64,000 nt of DNA, taken from the NCBI RefSeq assembly GCF_031834615.1, contig NZ_CP115543.1, forward strand, positions 1,871,001 to 1,935,000, in the 5' to 3' direction. Below, piece after piece: positions 17,883 through 27,305 of the stretch (positions are counted from its first letter, which is position 1; each line of letters begins with the position of its first letter). This stretch comes from Stenotrophomonas aracearum. GTDB lineage: Bacteria; Pseudomonadota; Gammaproteobacteria; Xanthomonadales; Xanthomonadaceae. Position numbers and translations under genes: made by a program. The notes below the pieces were generated by a model that worked only from the letters and a program-made list of their open reading frames with translations, ran no database searches and was not told the DNA's origin.

Positions 17883-19521
17883 TGGCCACCCACCCCTTCA
17901 CAACCTGGGCCACGCGCTTGGAATCGGTCTTTACAGCTTCACGCGCCATGCGCAGTCGTTCCTCGTAGGAGTCCACCGGCAGGGCCAGCGGCTCCTGTCC
18001 GGAGAGATGTACCCGGTCGGCGCCCAGCGCCGGCAGGCCTTCGCCGTCGTCCACCAGCTGCACGTCGGCGCTGTGCGGTTCCAGGCTGCCCTCGTGGGCC
18101 AGCTTCTTCGGGGTGCCGGTGATCGAGCGCAGCGCCGGGCGCAGCACGCCGAACACCAGCGCCAGCACCACGATGGCGCCGAGCAGCAGGCGCAGGCCGT
18201 CCTGCACGTACGGCAGTTCCCACCAGTTCGGGGCTTCGACCGGCGTGGTTTCGCGCACGAACGGGGCGTTCATCACCGACACGGTGTCGCCACGTTCGGC
18301 GTTGAAGCCCACCGCCTGCTTGACCAGCGCTTCCACGCGGGTGAGTTCGGCGGCCGAGAGAGGCTGTTCGGTGGTCTTGCCGTTGGCGCCGGGGCGCGGC
18401 ACGTTGTCCAGCAGCACCGCGACGGAGACGCGCTTGATGCGGCCGGCCGGCTGGCGGGTGTGCTGCAGGGTGCGGTCCAGCTCGTAGTTGCGGGTGGCGT
18501 TGCGCGCGGTTTCGGTCGGCGTGGCCGCGGTCGCTGGGGCGGCAGCCGGGCCGGGCGGGGTGTTGCTGGCCGCACCCGGTACGCCCTGCGGGCCCGGGGT
18601 GCTGGTGCTGTTTTCGCTGGTCTGCTCGCTGCGCAGCTTCTGCGGCTCGCCGTTGTACAGCTCACGCGCTTCTTCGGTGACCGAGAAGTCCATGTCCACG
18701 CTGACTTCCGGGTTGACCCGGCCCGGGCCGGTCATCGGCTCGAGCAGTTCGCGGATGCGCTGGTTGAACGAGGTTTCCTGGCGGCGCACCTGGTCGAACT
18801 GGGCGGCATTGACCGCCGCTTCGCTGTTCGGGTCGGACACGCTGAGCATGCGCCCGCTCTGGTCAACCACGGTGACGCGCTCGGCGGTCAGGTCGGGAAT
18901 GCTGGCCGCGACCATGTGCACGATGGCGTCGATCTGGCCGCGCTCCAGCTGCTGGCCACCGCGCAGTTCCAGCACCACCGAGGCGCTGGCCACGTCGCGC
19001 TGGCGGGTGAAGGCGCTGGGCTTGGGAATGGCCAGGTGCACGCGCGAGTCGCGCACCGGACGCAGAGTGTTGATGGTGCGCGACAGCTCGGTTTCCAGCG
19101 AGTGCTGGTAGCGGGCGTTTTCCATGAACTGGCTGACGCCGAAGCCGGGGTCCCGCTCCATCAGCTCGAAGCCCAGGCGGCCGCTGTCGGTCAGGCCGGA
19201 GCCGGCCAGTTTCAGGCGCGCGTCGTGCAGGTTCTTTTCCGGCACGGTGATGCCGCCGGTGGCGGCGTCCAGTTCGAACGGAATCTGCGCGGCGCGCAGC
19301 AGGTCGGTCGCTTCGGCGGTGGCCTTCTGGTCCAGGCCGGTGTACAGCGGCACCATGCCGGGCTTCTGCGACCAGAAGAACACGAACAGGCCTGCCGCAA
19401 CGGCCACGGCGATCATGGCCATCAGGCCAAGCCGACGGGTGATCTGCAGGCTTTGCAGCCGGTCGAACCACTGGCCCGCCTTTTCGGCGTTCAGGGATTC
19501 CTTGGTGAGCGACAGGGCCAT
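17875..19521 (-). CDS. fliF: Flagellar MS-ring protein FliF
   Basis: MS-ring subunit, 548 residues. Membrane helices flank a large periplasmic region: one near residues 32-52, the other near 445-465. The C-terminal tail (EERLRMAREAVKTDSKRVAQVVKGWV) is the FliG-binding peptide. The sequence between the ring-building motifs and the second helix is Pro/Ala-rich. It follows fliE after 12 bases. Confidence 0.97.
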   Translation of the reverse strand: MALSLTKESLNAEKAGQWFDRLQSLQITRRLGLMAMIAVAVAAGLFVFFWSQKPGMVPLYTGLDQKATAEATDLLRAAQIPFELDAATGGITVPEKNLHDARLKLAGSGLTDSGRLGFELMERDPGFGVSQFMENARYQHSLETELSRTINTLRPVRDSRVHLAIPKPSAFTRQRDVASASVVLELRGGQQLERGQIDAIVHMVAASIPDLTAERVTVVDQSGRMLSVSDPNSEAAVNAAQFDQVRRQETSFNQRIRELLEPMTGPGRVNPEVSVDMDFSVTEEARELYNGEPQKLRSEQTSENSTSTPGPQGVPGAASNTPPGPAAAPATAATPTETARNATRNYELDRTLQHTRQPAGRIKRVSVAVLLDNVPRPGANGKTTEQPLSAAELTRVEALVKQAVGFNAERGDTVSVMNAPFVRETTPVEAPNWWELPYVQDGLRLLLGAIVVLALVFGVLRPALRSITGTPKKLAHEGSLEPHSADVQLVDDGEGLPALGADRVHLSGQEPLALPVDSYEERLRMAREAVKTDSKRVAQVVKGWVAND

Positions 19522-19533
19522 GCGGTTCTATCC

Positions 19534-19890
19534 TTACAGCGGCATGTTCATCACGTCCTGGTAAGCCTGGACGAGACGGTTGCGGACTTCCACGGTGGCG
19601 CGGAAGGCGATCTGGGACTGCTGGGAGGCGACCATGACCTTGGCCAGGTCGGCGCCGGGTTCGCCCAGTTCGAAGGCGCGGGCGAGGGCGCCGGACTTCT
19701 GCTGGGCTTCGTTGACGCCGGCAATGGCGCCGCGCAGGGTGTCGGTGAAGCTCGCGCCCTGCACGTCCTGCGGGGCAGCCAGGCCCTGCAGCGCATTGGT
19801 CTGCGGAGTCTCCAGCGGGCCGACCGGCTGGGTGACCTGGGTCTGGTAGCTGCGGATCTGGGAGAGAATCGAGGTGACGGAGTGTGACAT
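19534..19890 (-). CDS. fliE: Flagellar rod/MS-ring adaptor FliE
   Basis: A 118-residue protein joining the MS ring to the rod; the C-terminal half (FRATVEVRNRLVQAYQDVMNMPL) is the family signature. The ATG at 19890 is chosen because upstream in-frame sequence is unlike FliE and would run over the sigma-54 promoter. It is first in fliE-F-G-H-I-J-K. Confidence 0.95.
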   Translation of the reverse strand: MSHSVTSILSQIRSYQTQVTQPVGPLETPQTNALQGLAAPQDVQGASFTDTLRGAIAGVNEAQQKSGALARAFELGEPGADLAKVMVASQQSQIAFRATVEVRNRLVQAYQDVMNMPL

Positions 19891-19933
19891 CTGGAACGTT
19901 CCGGCTGATTTGGGGGATCTCGGGTGATGACGT

Positions 19934-19951
19934 TGCAAGCCCCGTGCCGAA
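19934..19951 (-). promoter_or_regulatory. Sigma-54 promoter of fliEFGHIJK
   Basis: The minus strand reads TTCGGCACGGGGCTTGCA: the -24 box GGCACG and the -12 box TTGCA are exact with correct spacing. It lies 44 bases upstream of fliE. Confidence 0.87.
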
Positions 19952-20114
19952 ACGGCTGAGCGGTTCAGTGATGTGGTGATGTCCGTGCGTGAAGGCCGGC
20001 GGTGCAAGGGGGGCGCGGAGAAATGTGACGTAGTTCCGCTGCGACGGGACGACGCACGCTCGCGACGGAACGTCGGCGTCGGGAAACCGGCGCGTTGGCC
20101 GGCGGCAGATGTGA

Positions 20115-20139
20115 AGACGCCCGGAGGATCCGGGCGTCT
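20115..20139 (-). terminator. Likely terminator of the YadA-like gene
   Basis: An AGACGCCCGGA/TCCGGGCGTCT hairpin lies 25 bases past the stop codon at 20164. The T-run is short (TCTTC), so termination may be partial. Confidence 0.55.
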
Positions 20140-20163
20140 GTATGGATGGGTGGTAAAGCGCGG

Positions 20164-21273
20164 TTACCAGGTCACACCAGCACCGACCGCAACCGAGCTT
20201 TCGTCACCGCTGCGCGACGCACCTACCGACGCAGTGAAGTGCTCGGTGAAGCGGCGACGGAAACTGGCGGCAAAGGCATTCTCGCCTTCGGACCAGCCCA
20301 CGCCTGCACCCAGGAAGTTACTGCCGACCTCCGGCACGCCAAGGCTCTGCGTCATCGCCGCGGCCATCGCGCCTTGGCGGCTGATCCGGCGGTCCATCAC
20401 CCGCAACGCGTCGTCCATGCCATTCAGGCGCTCATCGATCCCGGCGAACCGGTCTTCGGCTTGTGCCTTGAACTGGGCGAGTGCATCGTTGGCACCGGCG
20501 GCCAGGCTGCTGAGCTGGTTGACCTGCTGGTCGGTGTACTGGTTCGCGGCCACCAACGTGTCACCGGCCACCGTGTCGGTGTAGGTGTTGGCTTCGGCGA
20601 GCGTCGCGTCGGCCTGCTCGTCGGTGTAGGTGTTGGCCGCGGCGAGGGTGTCGGCAGCCGATTGCTTCAGCTGGCTGACGTTGACCCCGTCGGTGTCTGC
20701 GGTACCGGCGGCGAGGTTGACGATGCGGCGTTCGGAGCCTGCGACGCCGAGCGAGACGGTGTTGGCTTCGGTAGCGACTGCGCCGGCGCCGAGGGCGATG
20801 GAACTTACGCCCGAGGCCTTTGCACCTTGGCCGAATGCCAGAGCATTCAGTGCTGTGGCGTCAGTACCTACGCCGATCGCAAGGGTGCCTTCCTCGGTAG
20901 CGTTGCTGTTGACGCCGATTGCCTGACTGTCGCGGCCAACTGCCTTGACGTTATATCCGATTGCGGTCGAAGCGAACCCGGTTGCGCCGGAATTGCGTCC
21001 TACGGCGGTGCCGAACTGGTCGCCAGCGGCTGCACCGTTACCGACAGCCGTGGCGTTGGCGCCGCCGGCGCTGGCTGCATCGCCGCAGGCAAAGGCGCCA
21101 GCGCCGGTAGCGGTAGGTGCCGCGCCGCCGGTCTGGGTACAGACCGTCTGGGCGAGAACGGGAGTGCTCAGCGACAGGAACACGCACAGCGTGGCCCCAA
21201 CAAAGGCGAGCGAACGGGCGAGGGAGGCGCGCGAAACACCACGCAATGCAATGCGATACCAGGAACGATCCAT
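20164..21273 (-). CDS. YadA-like trimeric autotransporter adhesin
   Basis: A 369-residue outer-membrane adhesin (type Vc secretion). It has a long signal peptide (about residues 1-42, ending PVLAQ) and a head of repeated YadA-type units of about 14 residues (AIGYNVKAVG, AIGVNSNATE, ALAFGQGAKA, SIALGAGAVA). A neck with VNVSQLKQ, a coiled-coil stalk with repeated AANTYTDEQ-like units, and the C-terminal YadA beta-barrel anchor (about the last 75 residues, ending AVGAGVTW) follow. The start at 21273 has GAGGAT upstream; an ATG 13 codons earlier is possible. It sits alone between fliE and the fleQ-like gene, with no visible flagellar promoter. Confidence 0.92.
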   Translation of the reverse strand: MDRSWYRIALRGVSRASLARSLAFVGATLCVFLSLSTPVLAQTVCTQTGGAAPTATGAGAFACGDAASAGGANATAVGNGAAAGDQFGTAVGRNSGATGFASTAIGYNVKAVGRDSQAIGVNSNATEEGTLAIGVGTDATALNALAFGQGAKASGVSSIALGAGAVATEANTVSLGVAGSERRIVNLAAGTADTDGVNVSQLKQSAADTLAAANTYTDEQADATLAEANTYTDTVAGDTLVAANQYTDQQVNQLSSLAAGANDALAQFKAQAEDRFAGIDERLNGMDDALRVMDRRISRQGAMAAAMTQSLGVPEVGSNFLGAGVGWSEGENAFAASFRRRFTEHFTASVGASRSGDESSVAVGAGVTW

Positions 21274-21430
21274 GGCAGAGATCCTCGGGTGGCAGCGCAC
21301 CTGGCCGGTCATGCACCGGTTTGGCGTTCTGCGTGAATCCCCCGATTCCCCGTAGCCGGAGCGTGTTTTTGAAGCCCCGTCACACGGCTGTGGGCGACGC
21401 TATGCCCGGAGCCGTCATGGCGAGGTGAAG

Positions 21431-21453
21431 GTAGAGCCACGCCCTGCGTGGCT
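21431..21453 (+). repeat. SMAG-like GTAG palindrome
   Basis: Same sequence as 6347-6369. With 21513-21534 it fills the gap between the adhesin gene and the end of the fleQ-like gene; nothing else is seen in 21274-21558. Confidence 0.85.
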
Positions 21454-21512
21454 GCTCTTCGTTCCGGCGGCGTAAGGGCGTTTGGATCCCGGAATGGGGC
21501 CGGCATCGCGAG

Positions 21513-21534
21513 GACACGCGTGGCGTGTCGCTAC
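21513..21534 (-). repeat. SMAG-like GTAG palindrome, inverted
   Basis: The minus strand reads GTAGCGACACGCCACGCGTG and ends TC; the stem is GACACGCG/CGTGTC-like. It faces the plus-oriented element at 21431. Confidence 0.7.
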
Positions 21535-21558
21535 GCGTGTGATCCCCATCCGTTTCCG

Positions 21559-23042
<1,484 letters not shown>

Positions 23043-23046
<4 letters not shown>

Positions 23047-23423
23047 GGCGTGGCCTCCGGCTTCAATCCTTCCAGAATCGGCATGACCTCCTGGATGTAG
23101 GACAACTTGCTGACGAAGTTGTTGGCACCGGCCCGCAGCGCGTGCTCGCGGTGTTCGGTGTCATCGAAGTGGCTGGCGATCACGATGTACGGCGCGTCGT
23201 CCTGGCTCTTGATCAGCCGGGTGGCCTGCAGCCCGCCCATTTCCGGCATGGCCAGGTCCATCAGCACCACCTGCGGGCGCAGCGCTTCGGAACGCTCGAT
23301 GGCTTCCAGGCCGTTGCCGGCACTGCCGACCACGTGCAGCCACTCGACCTTGCGGAAGTGGCGCATGGCCGCGTTGATGAAACCTTCGTGGTCGTCCACC
23401 AGCAGTACGGTGAGCTTGTTCAT
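23043..23423 (-). CDS. Stand-alone receiver-domain protein
   Basis: A 126-residue CheY-like receiver with no output domain. The acidic pair is DD at residues 10-11, the phospho-acceptor Asp is at 56 (VVLMDLAMP), and the conserved lysine sits in FVSKLS. It lies between rpoN and the fleQ-like gene, 12 bases after rpoN and overlapping fleQ, so it is co-transcribed with both. No cognate kinase is adjacent. It probably relays a phosphosignal into flagellar regulation, but this is inference. Confidence 0.92.
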
Positions 23424-23435
23424 GGTTGTACTTCC

Positions 23436-24845
23436 TCAGCCCACCCGGGCCAGTAGCGGGGTGCGGGCACTGTGCCGGCGGCGTTCACGGGCCGGCGCGA
23501 TGTCCAGTTGTTCGCGGTATTTTGCAACGGTTCGACGGGCAATATTCACCCCCTGGCGTGACAGAAGTCCCGCAATGGCTTCGTCGGCCAGCGGTTTGCC
23601 GGCCGGTTCGGCGTCGATCAGGCGGCGGACCATGGCCTTCACGGCCTGGCCGGAGACACTGGCACCTTCCAGCCGTACCGCGAAGAAATGCTTCAGTTCG
23701 AGGGTGCCGCGCGGGGTCTGCAGGTACTTGCCGGTGGTGATGCGCGAGACGGTGGACTCGTGCATGCCGATGGCGTCGGCCACTTCCTTCAGGGTCAGCG
23801 GCGCCATGGCCTCTTCGCCGCGGGTCAGGAAGCCGGCCTGGCGTTCGATGATGACCCGGGTGGTGCGCAGCAGGGTGTCGTAGCGCATCGACAGGCCGCG
23901 GGTCAGCCAGCGGGCTTCCTGCAGCATGTCGCGCAGCGGCTGGGCGCTGTCGCCGGCATCGGCCAGGGCGTTCTCGTAGGTGGGGTTGATGCTGAGGCGG
24001 CGGCTGGTGGCCGGGTTCAGGGCCACGCGCCATTGGCCGTCGGCGTGCCAGGCGACCACGTCGGGGATGACCGCGCCGGTGCTGTCCGGCAGCAGGCTGT
24101 CGCCCGGGCGCGGCTGCAGCGACAGGATCAGGCGGACCGCCTCGTGGATGTCGGCCACTTCGGCATCGAGCTGGCGGGCGAGGGCGGGGTAGTCGTGCGC
24201 GGCCAGCGCCTCCAGGCCGTTGTCCAGCACGCGCTGGGCCAGGTGGCGGGCCGGTACGCGGCCGTGCAGGGCGCGCAGCTGCACCGACAGGCATTCGTGC
24301 AGGTCCTGCGCGGCCAGCCCGGCCGGGTCGCCGTGCAGGATCTGCTGGCGCACCGCTTCCACCCCGGCGGCGTCGACATCGCAATGGGCGCTGGCCAGCA
24401 GGGTCAGCTGGGCCAGCGGGGCGTCCAGGTAGCCGGCGTCGTCGCAGTGCTCCAGCCAGAACCGGGCCACCGCCAGTTCGCGGGCATCCAGTTCGAGCGA
24501 CAGGCGCTGCAGGGCGCGCAGCTGCGGGTCACTGGACTCGTCGGCGGCAATGCGCTGCAGGCGATCATCGTCGCCGTCGTGCCAGCTGGCACCTGCCACG
24601 TCCCACATCGCCGGTTCGGGCAGTTCGTCGAAGGCCGCCACTTCCACCGTGGTGCCGGCTTCGCTGGTGGTCGCCGTTTCCTGCGCCGGGGCTTCTTCCA
24701 GCTCCAGCAGCGGATTGGTTTCCAGGGCGCGGCGGATCTCCAGCTCCAGCTGCATGCCGTCCAGCTGCAGCAGTCGGATCGACTGCAGCAGTTGCGGCGT
24801 GAGGTGGAGCTGCTGACCCAGCTGGGTCGACATGGTCGGCTTCAT
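23436..24845 (-). CDS. rpoN: RNA polymerase sigma-54 factor (flagellar-locus copy)
   Basis: Sigma-54, 469 residues. The Gln/Leu-rich activator-interaction region begins QLHLTPQLLQSIRLLQL, the core-binding domain follows, and the RpoN box ARRTVAKYRE is at about residues 436-445. The ATG at 24845 gives the standard MKPTMSTQLGQQL start. Xanthomonads often carry a second rpoN (rpoN2) in the flagellar locus, and this position fits it. With FleQ it should drive the sigma-54 sites listed here. Confidence 0.96.
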   Translation of the reverse strand: MKPTMSTQLGQQLHLTPQLLQSIRLLQLDGMQLELEIRRALETNPLLELEEAPAQETATTSEAGTTVEVAAFDELPEPAMWDVAGASWHDGDDDRLQRIAADESSDPQLRALQRLSLELDARELAVARFWLEHCDDAGYLDAPLAQLTLLASAHCDVDAAGVEAVRQQILHGDPAGLAAQDLHECLSVQLRALHGRVPARHLAQRVLDNGLEALAAHDYPALARQLDAEVADIHEAVRLILSLQPRPGDSLLPDSTGAVIPDVVAWHADGQWRVALNPATSRRLSINPTYENALADAGDSAQPLRDMLQEARWLTRGLSMRYDTLLRTTRVIIERQAGFLTRGEEAMAPLTLKEVADAIGMHESTVSRITTGKYLQTPRGTLELKHFFAVRLEGASVSGQAVKAMVRRLIDAEPAGKPLADEAIAGLLSRQGVNIARRTVAKYREQLDIAPARERRRHSARTPLLARVG

Positions 24846-24963
24846 TGCTGTGTATCCCCGTCGCACCGTGTCCCCGGTGCGTTATGGAACACATCTTGCT
24901 TCTGATCCCTTGCGGGGAAAATCAGGGGGTTCCTGATCGAGGTCGTCAGGTTCCCGACACCCT

Positions 24964-24980
24964 GTAGGGAGATTCCCTAC
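24964..24980. repeat. Short GTAG-headed palindrome
   Basis: GTAGGGAGATTCCCTAC is a perfect 7-base stem with a 3-base loop in the 24846-25111 gap upstream of rpoN. No T-run follows. No clear promoter was recognised in this gap. Confidence 0.6.
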
Positions 24981-25111
24981 CGTATTCCAGTTCTTTGACG
25001 CTGGTTGCCGCGAAAACCCTTGTCGTTACGTGGCTGGGCGGCGTGGCTGCGATTCAAAATTCCGACGACGACGGGTGGGGAGCCTGTCCGGTGTCGGGGA
25101 ACCGACGCCGT

Positions 25112-25744
25112 TTATTCCAGCTCGTGCTGGTGGCGGGCGGCCAGCAGCAGCAGATCGTTGGCGCGGCGGCAGCCCAGCGACTCCATCATGCGCGCGCGGT
25201 GGGTCTCCACGGTCTTGACGCTGATGCCCAGGTCCGCGGCGATTTCCTTGTTGCTCTCGCCCTTGCCGATCTGGCGCAGGATCTCGCGCTGGCGAGGCGA
25301 CAATGCGGCCACGCCGACCGGTTTTTCCTTGCCGAGCATGGGCGCCAGCATCTTGGCCGAGATCTGCGGGCTCAGGAACACCTGGCCGGCATGCGCGGCG
25401 CGCAGTGCCAGTTCCAGTTCCTGCGGCGCAGCGTCCTTGACCACGAAGCCGACCGCGCCGCGGTCCAGTGCGTCGCGCACATGCACGGCGTCGTCGTGCA
25501 TGGTCATCATCACTACGCGGGTGCCGGGCGCGCGGACCAGGATGTCGCTCAGCGCTTCCAGCCCGGTGCGGCCGGGCAGGGAGAGGTCCATCAGGATCAC
25601 GTCGGGCGAATGCAGCAGCGCCATCTGCAGGGCCTGCTCGGCGTTGCTGGCCTCGGCGGCCACGTCCACGTCGGCAAAGCCCTGGAGCAGGCGACTGAGG
25701 CCGGCGCGGACCAGGGTGTGATCGTCGACGATGAGAACGCGCAC
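25112..25744 (-). CDS. LuxR/NarL-family response regulator
   Basis: A 210-residue DNA-binding response regulator. The receiver has DD at 7-8 and acceptor Asp at 53 (VILMDLSLPG); the C-terminal LuxR helix-turn-helix reads LSPRQREILRQIGKGESNKE. The GTG at 25744 gives the canonical MRVLIVDDH start; a GTG at 25780 would add 12 residues. From memory, S. maltophilia FsnR, a flagellar response regulator, is encoded at a comparable place, so this may be its counterpart; that is unverified. It lies upstream of rpoN on the same strand. Confidence 0.88.
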   Translation of the reverse strand: MRVLIVDDHTLVRAGLSRLLQGFADVDVAAEASNAEQALQMALLHSPDVILMDLSLPGRTGLEALSDILVRAPGTRVVMMTMHDDAVHVRDALDRGAVGFVVKDAAPQELELALRAAHAGQVFLSPQISAKMLAPMLGKEKPVGVAALSPRQREILRQIGKGESNKEIAADLGISVKTVETHRARMMESLGCRRANDLLLLAARHQHELE

Positions 25745-25810
25745 GGGCAGGGAGGGTGTGAAGGTCAAGAAGTTCTTCACATTAACCGACCCAGCGGCGG
25801 GAGCCAAGCG

Positions 25811-25913
25811 GTAGCGCCGGCTGCTGGCCGGCCCAGGCGGTCCCAACCCACCCGGTCGCGCCGGCTCCTCGCATGACCAAGGACCGCCTGGGCCGGCCAA
25901 CGGCCGGCGCTAC
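25811..25913. repeat. Head-to-head pair of GTAG palindromes (dimeric SMAG)
   Basis: The 33-base arms 25811-25843 and 25881-25913 are inverted copies with two differences, each beginning GTAGCGCCGGC and each able to fold alone. The pair fills most of the gap between the response regulator and the PilZ-like gene. Confidence 0.85.
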
Positions 25914-25941
25914 CGGGAGGTCGAGCGGCCAACGGTTGGCT

Positions 25942-26520
25942 TCAGCGGCTGCGCCGGCTTTCCGCGACCTGGCGGCGGTGCAGCCTGAACAGGTGGCGTT
26001 CGAGGGCCATTTCCAGCGTTTCGCTCATGGGCTGGACGCGCAGCCACAGGAAGCAGGAGCCGGCGCCGCTGGCGGCTTCGGCCAGGATGGAAACCGGCAG
26101 GTCGATGTGGTCGGGCAGCCAGTCGCAGGGCTGCAGGCGGATCACGCCCAGACTGCCGGTCGGCGCGCCGGTACGGGTGCCCAGCTCCAGCCGGATGCCG
26201 CGGCGCGACCAGCGCAGCGGGCGCAGGTCCAGTTCCTGTGTGCTCTGCCGGACCAGCCGGCCGAGCAGCACCATGGTCAGGTCCAGCTTGGCTTCCAGCC
26301 GCTGCAGCTGGGCGCTGTCGCCACGCTCGTCATGGCCGTCGTCGACGCGCGCGTCTTCGACCAGGGCCACGCTGCGCAGCAGGGTTTCGGCGCTGCCCGG
26401 GCGGATCACCGCGCTGCCCAGCCGGAACTCGGCGGGCAGGGCCAGGTCGCAGCTCAGCGTTTCATCGAACAGCTCGCTTTCGGCCGGATGATGGATGTCG
26501 CTGGGGCGCTGGTCGCTCAT
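25942..26520 (-). CDS. PilZ-like domain protein of the flagellar locus
   Basis: A 192-residue soluble protein. A helical stretch (about residues 75-100) leads into a beta-rich segment resembling a PilZ domain (RLVRQSTQELDLRPLRWS, then GIRLEL). A textbook RxxxR...D/NxSxxG motif is not evident, so it may not bind cyclic di-GMP in the standard way. It overlaps the fliT-like gene by 4 bases at the end of fliD-fliS-fliT, implying a role in filament assembly or motility control. The family assignment is tentative. Confidence 0.7.
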   Translation of the reverse strand: MSDQRPSDIHHPAESELFDETLSCDLALPAEFRLGSAVIRPGSAETLLRSVALVEDARVDDGHDERGDSAQLQRLEAKLDLTMVLLGRLVRQSTQELDLRPLRWSRRGIRLELGTRTGAPTGSLGVIRLQPCDWLPDHIDLPVSILAEAASGAGSCFLWLRVQPMSETLEMALERHLFRLHRRQVAESRRSR

Positions 26521-26825
26521 GACAGGGCTTCGGCGGTGAGGTAGGCGCGTGCCACGCGGCCGGCGGCGACGTTCTGGCGCAGGTGGCGCGCGGCTTCGTC
26601 GCGCTGGCTGGCCATCGTCCGCAGCAGTTGCTGCTGGCGGCTTTCCAGCGCGGTCAGCCCGGCCACGTCGGCCAGCGCGCCCGGCTGTGCCAGCCAGGCC
26701 TGCTGGTGGCGGTCCAGGTCATCCAGGCAGACCCCGGCGGCGGCGTAGTCGTCGACGCGCAGCGCTGCTTCCACCGCATCGAGGTCGGCATTGAGGCAGG
26801 CCAGCGACAGCGCGCCGTCCATCAC
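26517..26825 (-). CDS. fliT: FliT-like flagellar chaperone
   Basis: A 102-residue, largely alpha-helical protein directly after fliS (4-base overlap), where FliT, the chaperone for the FliD cap, is normally encoded. Sequence conservation in FliT is low, so the call rests on position, size and helical character. The C-terminal ARAYLTAEALS and the QQQLLRTM stretch are compatible. Confidence 0.75.
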   Translation of the reverse strand: MMDGALSLACLNADLDAVEAALRVDDYAAAGVCLDDLDRHQQAWLAQPGALADVAGLTALESRQQQLLRTMASQRDEAARHLRQNVAAGRVARAYLTAEALS

Positions 26826-27238
26826 AGCGCGACCGCGGCCGGCTGGCGCTGGTCGTGCGGAATCGCGTTCCAGGCCGAATCGATCTCGCCCAGCAGCTCC
26901 AGCGACTCGCGCAGGGCTTCGGGGTCGTTGTGCAGGTTGGCTTCGGTCAGGCGCTGCATGACGTAATCGTACAGGGCGGACAGATTGCCGGCGATTTCAC
27001 CCCCGGCTTCATGGTCCAGCGAGCCGTTGAGGTGGCCCACGATCGCGCAGACCTCGCCGATCGCCTTGCCCTTGCGCGCCTGGTCGCCGCCTTCCAGGCA
27101 GGCCTGGGCCAGGCGCACGCGTTCCAGCGCGCCGGACAACAGCAGCGCGACCAGCTTGTGCGGGTCGGCATCGGTGATCGAGCTCTGCACGCCGACCTTG
27201 CGGTACTGCTCGGTGAATTGACGGTTGGAACCGTACAT
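26822..27238 (-). CDS. fliS: Flagellin export chaperone FliS
   Basis: A 138-residue helical-bundle chaperone that binds the C-terminus of flagellin. The family pattern is clear: the early tyrosines (residues 2 and 12), the segment DPHKLVALLLSGALERV and the late YDYVMQRLTEAN. It is preceded by AGGAGA. It follows fliD after 67 bases, with a sigma-28-like site in the gap. Confidence 0.96.
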   Translation of the reverse strand: MYGSNRQFTEQYRKVGVQSSITDADPHKLVALLLSGALERVRLAQACLEGGDQARKGKAIGEVCAIVGHLNGSLDHEAGGEIAGNLSALYDYVMQRLTEANLHNDPEALRESLELLGEIDSAWNAIPHDQRQPAAVAL

Positions 27239-27267
27239 GGATCATGTCTCCTGCAACGTTGGTACCG

Positions 27268-27295
27268 ATATCGGCCGCGCGCGCGCCCAACTTGA
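27268..27295 (-). promoter_or_regulatory. Possible sigma-28 promoter of fliS
   Basis: The minus strand has TCAAGTTG, 12 bases, then GCCGATAT. The -10 box is near perfect; the -35 box matches six of eight and the spacer is one base long. Confidence 0.5.
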
Positions 27296-27305
27296 GCGTC
27301 CGGGC

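Noticed and set aside
24964..24980. Terminator for the LuxR-type regulator gene
   Set aside because: The palindrome is short and no T-run follows on either strand; it fits a GTAG repeat fragment better.
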